NCBI RefSeq assembly: GCF_032598905.1
Contig: NZ_CP122458.1
Coordinates: 2,294,001 to 2,358,000, forward strand
DNA length: 64,000 nt
Reading direction: 5' to 3'
Source: Streptomyces sp. 11x1
GTDB taxonomy: Bacteria > Actinomycetota > Actinomycetes > Streptomycetales > Streptomycetaceae
Shown here: positions 18,168 to 26,849 of the stretch, one piece after another
Numbering within the stretch: the first letter of the stretch is position 1
How the letters are laid out: each line of letters begins with the position of its first letter
The notes under the pieces: generated by a model
The model's database searches: none
What the model was told of the DNA's origin: nothing
Seen by the model: the letters and a program-made list of their open reading frames with translations, nothing else
Program-made: the position numbers and the translations under genes

Positions 18168-20492
18168 ATGACCTCTGTCGTGCCTGCCGCCACCTACCGG
18201 CTTCAGCTTCAGCCCGGCTTTCCCTTCTCCGCCGCCGCGGCCGCCGTGCCGTACATCGCCTCGCTCGGTGTGTCCCACCTGCATCTCTCCCCCGTGCTGG
18301 AGGCCGTTCCCGGGTCGTCGCACGGGTACGACGTGGTCGATCACGGGCAGGTGCGGGAGGAGCTCGGGGGCGAGGAGGGGCTGCGGGAGCTGGCCCGGAC
18401 CGCGCGCGGCCACGGGCTCGGGCTCGTCCTGGACATCGTCCCCAACCACATGGCCATGGCGCCCCGGCACAACCGGGCCCTGTGGGAGGTGCTGCGGGAG
18501 GGGCCGGAATCGGCGTACGCGCGGTGGTTCGACATCGACTGGGAGGCGCAGGGCGGCCGGGTGCTGCTGCCGGTGCTCGGCGGGCCGCTGGGCGCGGAGA
18601 TCGAGCAGTTCGTGGTGGACGGGCGGGAGCTGCGGTACTACGACCATGTGTTCCCGCTGCGGGAGGGCACCGAGAAGCTGCCGCTGCCTCAGCTGCTGGA
18701 CGCGCAGTGGTACCGGCCGGTGTGGTGGCGGCTGGCCCGTACGGAGCTGAACTACCGGCGGTTCTTCAGCATCTCCGAGCTGATCGGGGTGCGGGTCGAG
18801 GAGCCGGAGGTCTTCGACGCGACCCATGCGAAGGTACTGCGGCTGCTGGACGAGGGGGTCGTCGACGGGCTGCGGGTCGACCACCCCGACGGGCTCGCCG
18901 ATCCCGACGCCTATCTGCGGCGGCTGCACGAGGCGACCGGCGGACGGTGGACCGTCGTCGAGAAGATCCTGGCCGACGGGGAGGCGCTGCCCGGGGCCTG
19001 GCCGGTCGCGGGGACCACCGGCTACGACGCGCTGCGGCACATCGACGGGCTCTTCACCGATCCGGCGGGGGCGGGTGAACTGCTGGGTCAGTACCGGCGT
19101 TTCACGGCCGCGCAGTCCGACCGGGGCGGGAAGTGGGACGCGACCGTGCGGCGGGCCGCGTACCGGGTGCTCACGCACGAACTGGTCGCGGAGGTGGAGC
19201 GGCTCACCGGGGTGGCGCACCGGCTGTGCGAGCGCTCCCTGGACCTCTCGCTGCGCGACCAGGCGCCGTGGGCGCTGCGCACCGCGCTGTGCGAGCTGCT
19301 CGCACGGATGGAGGTGTACCGGCCGTACACCTCCCAGGACGCCTCCCTCGTCGTCACCGAGGAGGCCGCGGCCGAGGCGCGCGCGCTGTTCGTGGTGCCC
19401 GAGGAGGCCCGGTCGGTGGACGCCGTACGGGACCTGGTGCTGGGCCGGGGGGACGGGTCGGACGAGGTGGAGTTCCGGGCGCGGTTCGCGCAGACCTCGT
19501 CGGCGCTGCGGGCCAAGTCGGTGGAGGACACGGCGTTCTACCGCTATGTGCCGCTGCTGTCGGTGAACGAGGTGGGGGGCGATCCGGGGAGTCCGGCCGT
19601 GTCGCCCCAGGACTTCCACGCCTACTGCGCGCGGGTGCAGCGCGACTGGCCGGCCACGGGGACCGTGCTGTCGACCCACGACACCAAGCGCAGCGCGGAC
19701 GTACGGGCGGCGATCGCGGTGCTCGCGGAGTGCCCCGGGCGGTGGGCCGAACTGCTGGCGGAGGTGACGCGGGACGGCCCGGGGGTCCCGGATCCGCAGC
19801 TGGCGTGGGCGGCCTGGCAGACGGCGTTCGGGCTCGGCCCCGCCGCCGAGGAGCGGCTTCAGGGGGCCCTGCTGAAGCATGTGCGGGAGGCGGGGCTGCA
19901 CACCTCCTGGACCGAGCAGAACCCTGCCTACGAACAGGAGGTGGCGGAGTTCGTCGCGCGGGGACCGGCCCTGGACGCCCGGGTCGCCGCGCTGCGCGAG
20001 GAGTTGGCGCCCCATGTGCGGGCGAACGTTCTCGGCGCGGCCCTGGTGCAGCTGACGATGCCAGGGGTGCCGGATGTGTACCAGGGGACGGAGGCCGAGT
20101 ACCGGGCCCTGGTGGACCCGGACAACCGGCGGGCCTTCGCTCCGCACGAGGAGGGGTCGGAGAAGTTCCGGCTCACCGGGGCGGCGCTGCGGCTGCGCGG
20201 GCGGCGGCCGGAGGTCTTCGGGGAGACGGCGACGTACGTGCCGCTGGCGGCGGAGGGGGCGGGCGCCGGCCACTGTGTCGCCTTCAGCCGCTCGGGCGAG
20301 GTGGTCACGGCGGTGACCCGCTTGTCGCTGCGGTTGGCCCAGGCCGGAGGCTGGGGCGACACCCGGCTGACGCTGCCCGAGGGACGGTGGGGCGAAGTGC
20401 TGGGCGGGGAGCGGGAGTTCTCGGGTGAGGTGCGGCTGGCGGACCTCTTCGAAGCCCTGCCGGTCGCGCTGCTGGAGCGGGTCGGCGCGTGA
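18168..20492 (+). CDS. treY: Maltooligosyl trehalose synthase
   Basis: A 774-residue GH13_26 enzyme that isomerises the reducing-end alpha-1,4 bond of maltooligosaccharides to the alpha,alpha-1,1 bond of maltooligosyl trehalose. It begins MTSVVPAATYRLQLQPGFPF, the usual start of this family. VDGLRVDHPDGL holds the nucleophile Asp, VVEKILADGE the acid/base Glu and STHDTKRSADVR the third Asp. Length is typical. It lies 166 bases after glgX on the same strand. Its usual partner treZ lies 4.5 kb downstream, separated by two peptidase genes and an FHA gene. Confidence 0.95.
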   Translation: MTSVVPAATYRLQLQPGFPFSAAAAAVPYIASLGVSHLHLSPVLEAVPGSSHGYDVVDHGQVREELGGEEGLRELARTARGHGLGLVLDIVPNHMAMAPRHNRALWEVLREGPESAYARWFDIDWEAQGGRVLLPVLGGPLGAEIEQFVVDGRELRYYDHVFPLREGTEKLPLPQLLDAQWYRPVWWRLARTELNYRRFFSISELIGVRVEEPEVFDATHAKVLRLLDEGVVDGLRVDHPDGLADPDAYLRRLHEATGGRWTVVEKILADGEALPGAWPVAGTTGYDALRHIDGLFTDPAGAGELLGQYRRFTAAQSDRGGKWDATVRRAAYRVLTHELVAEVERLTGVAHRLCERSLDLSLRDQAPWALRTALCELLARMEVYRPYTSQDASLVVTEEAAAEARALFVVPEEARSVDAVRDLVLGRGDGSDEVEFRARFAQTSSALRAKSVEDTAFYRYVPLLSVNEVGGDPGSPAVSPQDFHAYCARVQRDWPATGTVLSTHDTKRSADVRAAIAVLAECPGRWAELLAEVTRDGPGVPDPQLAWAAWQTAFGLGPAAEERLQGALLKHVREAGLHTSWTEQNPAYEQEVAEFVARGPALDARVAALREELAPHVRANVLGAALVQLTMPGVPDVYQGTEAEYRALVDPDNRRAFAPHEEGSEKFRLTGAALRLRGRRPEVFGETATYVPLAAEGAGAGHCVAFSRSGEVVTAVTRLSLRLAQAGGWGDTRLTLPEGRWGEVLGGEREFSGEVRLADLFEALPVALLERVGA

Positions 20493-20504
20493 CGCGCGTA
20501 CCGG

Positions 20505-20802
20505 CTGGCGGTGGGCCCGAACCGGGTTGTGGTCGGTCCGAACCGGGCCCGCGGTGGGCCCGAACCGGGGGCGGAAACCCCGAACCGGGTGACGGCGGCC
20601 CCGAACCGGCTACGGCGACTCCGAACCAGGCGACGGTGGACCCGAACCCGCTACGGCGACTCCGGACCGGGTTGCGGTCGGCCCGGACCGGGTTGCGTCG
20701 GCCCGGACCGGGTTCGGTGGGTCCGGGCCGGGTGGCGGGGACCCCGTGCCGGGTAGCGGTGCACCTCATGTCGGGTAGCGGTGAACCTCGTACCGGATGA
20801 CG
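20505..20802. repeat. Minisatellite, about fifteen 20-22 bp units
   Basis: Immediately after treY a unit resembling CCGAACCGGGTTGCGGTCGG repeats in tandem. Successive cores are ccgaaccggg, ccgaaccggg, ccgaaccggc, ccgaaccagg, ccgaacccg, ccggaccggg, ccggaccggg, ccgggccggg, ccgtgccggg and decaying forms toward 20800. Units vary from 20 to 22 bases, so it is not a clean coding repeat, although 104- and 81-codon frames cross it. It ends about 55 bases before the likely start of the M14 peptidase gene. Confidence 0.85.
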
Positions 20803-20857
20803 GTGAATGCGACTGGGCGCCCCTGGGAGCCGCCCCTGCCATGCGGGGAAACTGGTC

Positions 20858-22174
20858 ATGTCCCCCGCCCGGCCCGGTCGGGCGCGCGGACTTGGGTGCC
20901 AGGCGGTCGGGACGGGGGTGGGTCTGCTGTCGGAGCTCGGATATCCCACGGTGGCTGAACTGGAGTCGGCGGCGAGAGCCCTGACGGCCCGTCGGCCGAC
21001 GCTGTGCGCACTGCGGAGCATCGGCTCCTCGCGTGCCGGCCGCCCGCTGTGTCTGCTGTCCGTGGGGCGTGCGAGACGCGCTGTCCTGGTCGTCGCGGGC
21101 GCCCACGCCAATGAGCCGACCGGCGGCTCCACGGTGCTCGCCCTGGCCGAACGGGTGGCGCGGGACGGGCGGTTGCGGTCCGGTGTGTCCTGGCACTTCG
21201 TGCTCTGCGCGGACCCGGACGGGGCGAGCCTGCACACCACTCCCTTGCCGCGCACCCTGCTCGACTACCACCTCGGGTTCTTCCGGCCGGCCGGTCCCGA
21301 GCAGCCGGAGTGGTCGCCGTCCGTGCTGCCGCCGGACCGGCTGCCGCCGGAGACGTACGCCCTGATGGGTGTGCTGGACGAGTTGCGGCCCTACCTCCAG
21401 GTGACCCTGCACGGCACCGATCTGGGCGGCAGCTGGGTGCAGTTGACGAAGGACGTGCCGGGGCTCGCCGAGCCGTTCGCCAAGTCCGCGGCCGAGCTGG
21501 GGATACCGGTGGAGAGGAGCGCGTCGGACGCCGCCGGCTGGCCCGTGTCCGGGCCCGGGGTGTTCGTGATGCCCCGGCCCGGCGGCCTCGCGGCATACCC
21601 GAGCATGCCGGACGACGCCCGGCGCAGCACCTGGTACCACACCCACCGGTACGGCGGTCTGACGGCGGTCGTCGAGGTGCCGATGTGGGCGAGCGACCTG
21701 GTGGACGACACCGCCCCGCACCCGGCCCCGGCGGCGGCGCTGCGGCACCTGTCCCGGCGGCTGCTGACGGACGCGGGCCGGGTGGAAGGGGTCCTCGCCG
21801 AGGCGCTGCCCCGGCTGCCGGGGCCCGAGGGGCCGCTGCTGCGGGCCGCCCGGTGGGCGCTGGCGCTGGTACCGGGGCTGGCCCGGGACTGGAGGGACGG
21901 TCCGCCGGCGGATCTGTCGACGGCGTACGTGGGCAGTGTGGACGCGTTCGGGCGGCGGCTTCCGCTGCGGGCGGCGGCGATGCTGCTGCGGGTGCTGAGG
22001 GAGGCCGACGACCCGGGGGCGCCGCTCCTGGAAGCGCTCGTCGCCGAGTGGTGCGAGTCCTTCACCGAGCGGTTCCGTGCGCGGTGGGTGCCGGTGGGCG
22101 ACCAGGTCGAGCACCAGGTGCGGACGGTGTTGGCGGCGGCGGCGTGTGCGCGGGACGCGGTGGGGCTGCGCTGA
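20858..22174 (+). CDS. M14-family zinc carboxypeptidase-like protein, paralogue A
   Basis: A 438-residue protein with the M14 metallopeptidase layout: zinc ligands His83 and Glu86 (GAHANEP, an HxxE motif), a third ligand His185 (TLHGTDLGG) and a catalytic Glu273 in VVEVPMW. The N-terminal YPTVAELESAARAL and the SIGSSRAGRPL turn are also family-like. No convincing signal peptide is seen, so it may be cytoplasmic. ATG 20858 has GGGGAA upstream; homology with paralogue B begins only near GLLSELGYPTV, so a GTG near 20918 is an alternative start. The substrate could be a peptide or a glutamyl side chain. It faces paralogue B across 0.5 kb. Confidence 0.82.
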   Translation: MSPARPGRARGLGCQAVGTGVGLLSELGYPTVAELESAARALTARRPTLCALRSIGSSRAGRPLCLLSVGRARRAVLVVAGAHANEPTGGSTVLALAERVARDGRLRSGVSWHFVLCADPDGASLHTTPLPRTLLDYHLGFFRPAGPEQPEWSPSVLPPDRLPPETYALMGVLDELRPYLQVTLHGTDLGGSWVQLTKDVPGLAEPFAKSAAELGIPVERSASDAAGWPVSGPGVFVMPRPGGLAAYPSMPDDARRSTWYHTHRYGGLTAVVEVPMWASDLVDDTAPHPAPAAALRHLSRRLLTDAGRVEGVLAEALPRLPGPEGPLLRAARWALALVPGLARDWRDGPPADLSTAYVGSVDAFGRRLPLRAAAMLLRVLREADDPGAPLLEALVAEWCESFTERFRARWVPVGDQVEHQVRTVLAAAACARDAVGLR

Positions 22175-22679
22175 GCGCGCCCACCGCTGTGCCCCGTCGT
22201 GCGGTCAGGCGACCGCGGGCCGTCAGTGGCTGGTCGCGCGGTTGCCCGCGCCCCTCGGAGGCGGCCGTCAGTCCGAGGCGAAAACCGCTCCCGTTCGGGC
22301 CGCCATCACGCAGGGGTACGAGCTGCTGGCCAAGGAGTGCGTCCGAGGTCGAATTACCTCGATCGTGTGATGGCCGGTTTCCGGGCTTGCGGTGTCCTGG
22401 GCCGTTTGGGTTAGCGTGATCGTGCGATCTGGGACGCGAGGTATGGCGTCAGTGTGCGGGGCCCCTGTTTCACCGGTGTGATGGTTCAGGGCCTCCCCGT
22501 CGCCTCTGGCCATACCCTTCTGGCCAGGTCGCGCAGGGAACTGGCCTCCCGGGCCCGGACCACGCACAGGATGCGTGTCGCCACCCGGGGTCGAGTACGC
22601 CGGGGACGAGCTCGCCCAAGACCGTTCGGAGCGCGCGGCTGAACGGACTCACCCCCGCTCAGCCCCTAGGAACGGTTCG
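22175..22679. other. 505-bp interval between the convergent M14 genes
   Basis: It contains one dispersed repeat copy (22212-22260) and no confident gene. The plus frame ending at 22370 has a protein-like tail (APVRAAITQGYELLAKECV...) that may be the relic of a lost gene. CTGGCCA/TGGCCAG half-sites near 22510-22525 form a small hairpin that could be a terminator. Confidence 0.4.
22212..22260 (-). repeat. Dispersed GC-rich intergenic repeat, copy 2
   Basis: CAGTGGCTGGTCGCGCGGTT followed by GCCCGCGCCCCTCGG is the reverse orientation of the repeat core at 9.7 and 62.6 kb. It sits 3' of paralogue A. Confidence 0.65.
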
Positions 22680-24128
22680 TCATTCCCGGTGCATCGGCAC
22701 GGCCGGCTCGGAACTCCAATCCGGCCCACCCGAACGGGAGTCCGCGTGGGCGTCCGGGCAGGGCCCCTGCGGGGCGGGCCCCGGCTGGTGCGGGCGCCCG
22801 GCCGCCAGCTCGAACGCGGCGAGGACCACGCGGGCCTGGTACTCCGCCTGGTGGGCCACGGGGATCCAGCGGGCCCCGTATCCGTCGCGGTAGTCGGCGC
22901 ACCACTTGTCGATCAGGCGGTCCAGCTCGGGCAGCACGCCGGCCGGGTCGTGACCGGCACGGGTCACCAGCTGGTGCAGCAGCCCGGCGGTGCGCAGGGC
23001 GACCCGACGGCCGGAGAGGGCGAGGGTGGTGAGCCGGGCGATGTCGAGCGGGGGCAGCGGCCGGGCGGTGGTGTGGACGTCGGGGTCCCAGGAGTCGGCG
23101 ACGCCCGGCCCGACCAGGACGTAGTCGTCGACCGGGGCGAGCAGCCGGGCCGCGTCCGGGGTACCGCTCACCGAGGGGCGGACGCGGGTGAGGAGATCCT
23201 CCAGGAGCCGGGTGTCCTGGCGCAGGGCACGGCTGACGGTGCGCAGTACGGCGTCGGCGTCCGGCGCCGGGCAGGCGTCCTCGACGGCGGCCACGCCCCA
23301 CATCGGCGCCTCGACGACGGCGGTGACCGTGCCGTGGCGGTGCGGGTGGAACCAGGTGGACTCGACGGCCGCCTCGGTGATGGCGGCGGCCAGGTCGCCC
23401 CGGCGCGGGGGCGGGATGCGGTAGACGGCGGGGCCGAGGCAGGGCCAGTACAGGGTGTCGTACGGTCTCAGCTCGCGGGGGATGCCGAGGCGGGCGGCGA
23501 TGCGGGCGACGCGCTCGGCGAGGCCCGGCAGTTCCCGGGTGAGTTCGACGAATCCGCCGCCGACGTCGACGCCGTGCAGCGAGCACTGGAAGAAGGGCCG
23601 CAGTTCGTCCTGGAGGTCGAGCAGGGCGCGGGTCTCCGGCAGCACGGCGCCGGCCGCGCCGTCGGGCAGCCATTCGGGCTGTTCCAGGAAGCCGGGGCGG
23701 AAGAAGTGCCGGAAGTGGTGGCCGAGGGTGTACGGGCCGCGGAGCCAGCCCTCGTTGCGGCGGGAGCCGTCGGGGTCGAGGCTCAGCAGCAGGTTCCAGG
23801 TGGTGTCGGCGGCGTCGCTCAACCGGGGTTCGGCCAGGGCCCGTTCGGCGAGCCGGAGGACGGTGGCGCCGCCCACGGGCTCGTTGGCGTGCGGGCCGGC
23901 GACGATCAGGGTGTGGCGGCTGCCGTGTCCGACGGAGAGCAGCCACATCGGGGTGCCCGCCCGTGAGATGCCCACGCGGCGGAGTCGGGCGCGGTGCGGA
24001 TGGCGGGCGACGAGGGCGGCGGCGCGGGCGGACAACTCGTCGACGGTCGGGTAGCGGAGGAGTGGCGGCAGGGCACACCTCCACGAATGTGGTGCCGTCG
24101 GTTCACCTGGTGTGCATGGTGTAAGCAC
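22680..24128 (-). CDS. M14-family zinc carboxypeptidase-like protein, paralogue B
   Basis: A paralogue of the 20.9-kb gene, oriented toward it. It has the same motifs: GPHANEPVGG (HxxE), SLHGVDVGGG (third His) and VVEAPMWG (catalytic Glu); the stretches YPTVDELSARAAALV and GISRAGTPMWLLSVG match paralogue A. The frame starts with GTG at 24128, but a strong GGAGG lies just before an in-frame CTG near 24069 (CTGCCGCCACTCCTCCGC), so the true start may be internal and give ~460 residues. The C-terminal 40 residues are Pro/Gly-rich and absent from A. Both probably act on a common type of substrate, unknown here. Confidence 0.8.
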   Translation of the reverse strand: MLTPCTPGEPTAPHSWRCALPPLLRYPTVDELSARAAALVARHPHRARLRRVGISRAGTPMWLLSVGHGSRHTLIVAGPHANEPVGGATVLRLAERALAEPRLSDAADTTWNLLLSLDPDGSRRNEGWLRGPYTLGHHFRHFFRPGFLEQPEWLPDGAAGAVLPETRALLDLQDELRPFFQCSLHGVDVGGGFVELTRELPGLAERVARIAARLGIPRELRPYDTLYWPCLGPAVYRIPPPRRGDLAAAITEAAVESTWFHPHRHGTVTAVVEAPMWGVAAVEDACPAPDADAVLRTVSRALRQDTRLLEDLLTRVRPSVSGTPDAARLLAPVDDYVLVGPGVADSWDPDVHTTARPLPPLDIARLTTLALSGRRVALRTAGLLHQLVTRAGHDPAGVLPELDRLIDKWCADYRDGYGARWIPVAHQAEYQARVVLAAFELAAGRPHQPGPAPQGPCPDAHADSRSGGPDWSSEPAVPMHRE

Positions 24129-24237
24129 AGTCAGTCATGACTGAGAAGGTACGTCAACACCCTGGAACGGAAGGGCAGTTGACAAACTCGCTGCGTAAAT
24201 CCCAGGCCAGAGCTTTGCCGTGGGGTCGGTCACAAGG

Positions 24238-24789
24238 TCATTCGGAGGAGAGGCGGAAGACCATCCGGCCGAAACTCACCTGGTCGCCGTCGCGGACGAC
24301 GGCCGCGCCGATCACCCGACGGCCGTTGACGGTGGTGCCGTTGGTGGAGCCGAGGTCGCGCAGGATCCACATGCCGCCCTGCCGGCTCAGTTCGGCGTGC
24401 ACCCGGGAGACCGTCTCGTGGCTGAGCCGGAGCCCATTCGCCGGGTCGCGGCCTATGCGCAGGGCGTGGCCGCCCGCCGGGTGCGGCAGCTGGAGCTTGG
24501 GGAGCCGCTCGGCCTGCCAGGCCCTGCGCAGTTTCACGCCGAAGCCGGAGACCGCGCCCACGGTGCCGAGCACCAGCCGGGACCAGCGGTTCTCGACGGG
24601 CAGGTCGGCGGTGAGCGCGACGAGTTCGTCGGAGCGGCGGGCGGTGAGGGCCAGCTCCATCCGCCGGATGAACGTGTCGTGCGACAGACGGCCGAGCGCG
24701 ACGCCGTCACGGAGCACCCTCAGCGCGCGGTCGCGCTCCGCGTCCGACAGCCGCGCGGGGTACGTGTGGAACTCGAAGGACGACGTCAC
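24238..24789 (-). CDS. DUF1707 and FHA-domain protein
   Basis: A 183-residue cytoplasmic protein. The N-terminal DUF1707 helices (ARLSDAERDRALRVLRDG, about residues 12-65) are followed by an FHA domain (about 105-180) with RIGRDPANGLRL, the phosphothreonine-binding SRVH and the GSTNGT loop. FHA domains dock onto Thr-phosphorylated partners of Ser/Thr kinases, so this is probably a signalling adaptor. It is divergent from treZ with ~200 bp between starts. No membrane segment is visible, unlike many DUF1707 proteins. Confidence 0.88.
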   Translation of the reverse strand: MTSSFEFHTYPARLSDAERDRALRVLRDGVALGRLSHDTFIRRMELALTARRSDELVALTADLPVENRWSRLVLGTVGAVSGFGVKLRRAWQAERLPKLQLPHPAGGHALRIGRDPANGLRLSHETVSRVHAELSRQGGMWILRDLGSTNGTTVNGRRVIGAAVVRDGDQVSFGRMVFRLSSE

Positions 24790-24991
24790 GCGTGTGATTG
24801 TCGGTCAGCGAGGTGGGAGGTGTCCAGACAACCCGTGAACGGTGACCATCCGCGGACATGCGGGAGGACGGTACGACTCGCGAGAACAAAAGCACCGATC
24901 CCGGCGCGCGACGATCTCGTTTGCTCCACGATGGACGAGCAACCCCCTGACTACCCAGGACCACGACCGGCAGCCGAGGGAGAACCGTTCC

Positions 24992-26737
24992 GTGCAGTTC
25001 GAGGTGTGGGCACCGCAGGCCGACCGTCTGACCCTCCACCGGGCGGGCGCCACGCACGCCATGGAGCGCGATCCGGAGCGGCCGGGCTGGTGGACGGCCG
25101 AGGCGGAGGCGCCGGACGGCACGCGCTACGGATTCGCCGTCGACGACGGTCCGGTGCGCCCCGACCCGCGCTCGCGCCGGCAGCCGGACGGCCCCGACGG
25201 ACTCAGCGCGGTCGTCGACCAGGGGCGGTACACCTGGCGTTCGCAGTGGCGCGGACGCGGGCTGCCGGGCGCGGTCCTCTACGAGCTGCACGTCGGCACG
25301 TACACACCCGAGGGCACCCTGGACGCGGCGGCCGAACGTCTCGGGCACCTCGCCGAACTGGGCGTCACCCACGTCGAGTTGATGCCGCTGTGCCCCTTCC
25401 CCGGGACGCACGGCTGGGGTTACGAGGGCGTCTCGCTGTGGGCCGTGCACGAACCGTACGGCGGTCCCGAGGCGCTGAAGCGGTTCGTGGACGCGGCCCA
25501 CGGACTGGGCCTCGGGGTGGTGCTCGACGTCGTGCACAACCATCTGGGCCCCTCCGGCAACTACCTGCCCGTCTTCGGGCCGTACTTCACCGAGCGGCAC
25601 CACACGCCGTGGGGCGCGGCGGTGAATCTGGACGCGCCGGGCTCGGACGAGGTGCGGGCGTACTTCCGGGGGAGCGCGCTGGCCTGGCTGCGCGACTACC
25701 GTCTCGACGGGCTGCGGCTGGACGCGGTCCACGCGCTGAAGGACACCCGGGCCCTGCACTTCCTGGAGGAGCTGGCGACGGCGGTGGACGCGCTCGCCGA
25801 GGAGGTGCGTCGGCCGCTGTTCCTGATCGCCGAGTCGGACCTCAACGACCCGCGCCTCATCACCCCGCGCGCACACGGCGGGCTGGGCCTGCACGCCCAG
25901 TGGAACGACGACTTCCACCACGCCCTGCACACCACGCTGACCGGGGAGTCCCAGGGCTACTACGCGGACTTCGCGCACGCGGGCCCGGCGGGCCTGGCGA
26001 AGACCCTGACGGGTGGCTTCTTCCACGACGGCACATACTCGTCCTTCCGGGAGCGCCGCCACGGCCGCCCCCTGGACCGTACGAGCGTCTCGGCGCACCG
26101 GCTGCTGGGCTACACCCAGACCCACGACCAGATCGGCAACCGCGCCCAGGGCGACCGGCTCGCGGCGACCCTCTCCCCCGGCCTGCTGGCCTGCGCGGCG
26201 GCGCTCGTCCTCACCGGCCCCTTCACGCCCATGCTCTTCATGGGCGAGGAATGGGCCGCGTCCACGCCCTGGCAGTTCTTCACCGACCACACCGATCCGG
26301 AGCTCGCGGAGGCCGTACGGCGGGGCCGGCGCCGGGAGTTCGCCGAGCACGGCTGGGCCGAGGAGGACGTCCCCGACCCCCAGGATCCCGCGACGCGCGA
26401 CCGCTCCTGCCTCGACTGGTCCGAGCCCGCGCGCGAGCCCCACGCCCGGATGCTGTCCTGGTACCGCGTTCTCATCGCCCTGCGCCACTCCCTGCCCGAT
26501 CTCTCCGACCCCGACCTCTCCGACGTCAAGGTCGCCTTCGACGAGGAGGCCCGGTGGTTCGGCTTCCGCCGGGGCGATGTCCTCGTGGCACTGAACCTGG
26601 GCAAGGAGACGGCCGAGGTCCCGGTCGGGGTGCCCCACGCGCGCGTCCTCGCGGCGTGGGATCCGGTGGAGGCGCCGGGGGCCGATGGGGTGCTGACCCT
26701 GGGCGGGGAGTCGTGCGTGGTGCTGACGGTGGCGTGA
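24992..26737 (+). CDS. treZ: Malto-oligosyltrehalose trehalohydrolase
   Basis: A 581-residue GH13_10 enzyme that cleaves trehalose from maltooligosyl trehalose made by TreY. An N-terminal beta domain (VQFEVWAPQADRLTLH) precedes the barrel. LDGLRLDAVHAL has the nucleophile Asp, FLIAESDLND the acid/base Glu and TQTHDQIGNR the third Asp. The start is GTG 24992 because GAGGGAGAA lies ~9 bases upstream and the homologous N-terminus begins there; the open frame upstream to 24842 is non-coding. It should complete the glycogen-to-trehalose pathway, although treY is 4.5 kb away. The region upstream holds the divergent promoter shared with the FHA gene. Confidence 0.94.
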   Translation: MQFEVWAPQADRLTLHRAGATHAMERDPERPGWWTAEAEAPDGTRYGFAVDDGPVRPDPRSRRQPDGPDGLSAVVDQGRYTWRSQWRGRGLPGAVLYELHVGTYTPEGTLDAAAERLGHLAELGVTHVELMPLCPFPGTHGWGYEGVSLWAVHEPYGGPEALKRFVDAAHGLGLGVVLDVVHNHLGPSGNYLPVFGPYFTERHHTPWGAAVNLDAPGSDEVRAYFRGSALAWLRDYRLDGLRLDAVHALKDTRALHFLEELATAVDALAEEVRRPLFLIAESDLNDPRLITPRAHGGLGLHAQWNDDFHHALHTTLTGESQGYYADFAHAGPAGLAKTLTGGFFHDGTYSSFRERRHGRPLDRTSVSAHRLLGYTQTHDQIGNRAQGDRLAATLSPGLLACAAALVLTGPFTPMLFMGEEWAASTPWQFFTDHTDPELAEAVRRGRRREFAEHGWAEEDVPDPQDPATRDRSCLDWSEPAREPHARMLSWYRVLIALRHSLPDLSDPDLSDVKVAFDEEARWFGFRRGDVLVALNLGKETAEVPVGVPHARVLAAWDPVEAPGADGVLTLGGESCVVLTVA

Positions 26738-26741
26738 GGCG

Positions 26742-26802
26742 ACCAGGGGCCGCAGGCCCCTTCAGGAGCGCGGGGAACCGCGCGATCAGCCACGTCCGAC
26801 CC
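26742..26802. repeat. Dispersed GC-rich intergenic repeat, copy 3
   Basis: CAGGGGCCGCAGGCCCCTTC forms a hairpin, followed by GGAGCGCGGGGAACCGCGCG and the ATCAGCCAC segment. It sits between the convergent treZ and APH-like genes and probably functions as a terminator. Confidence 0.65.
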
Positions 26803-26849
26803 GCGGTCGCCCTGTGACGCGCGCCCCCGAGCCCTGAGGCGCTGCTTCG

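Noticed and set aside
20489..20800. Plus frames crossing the minisatellite
   Set aside because: Unit length varies between 20 and 22 bases, so the encoded repeats do not persist in a single frame; the array is treated as non-coding.
20505..20802. CRISPR array
   Set aside because: Units are contiguous and vary without unique spacers of fixed length; no cas genes are present.
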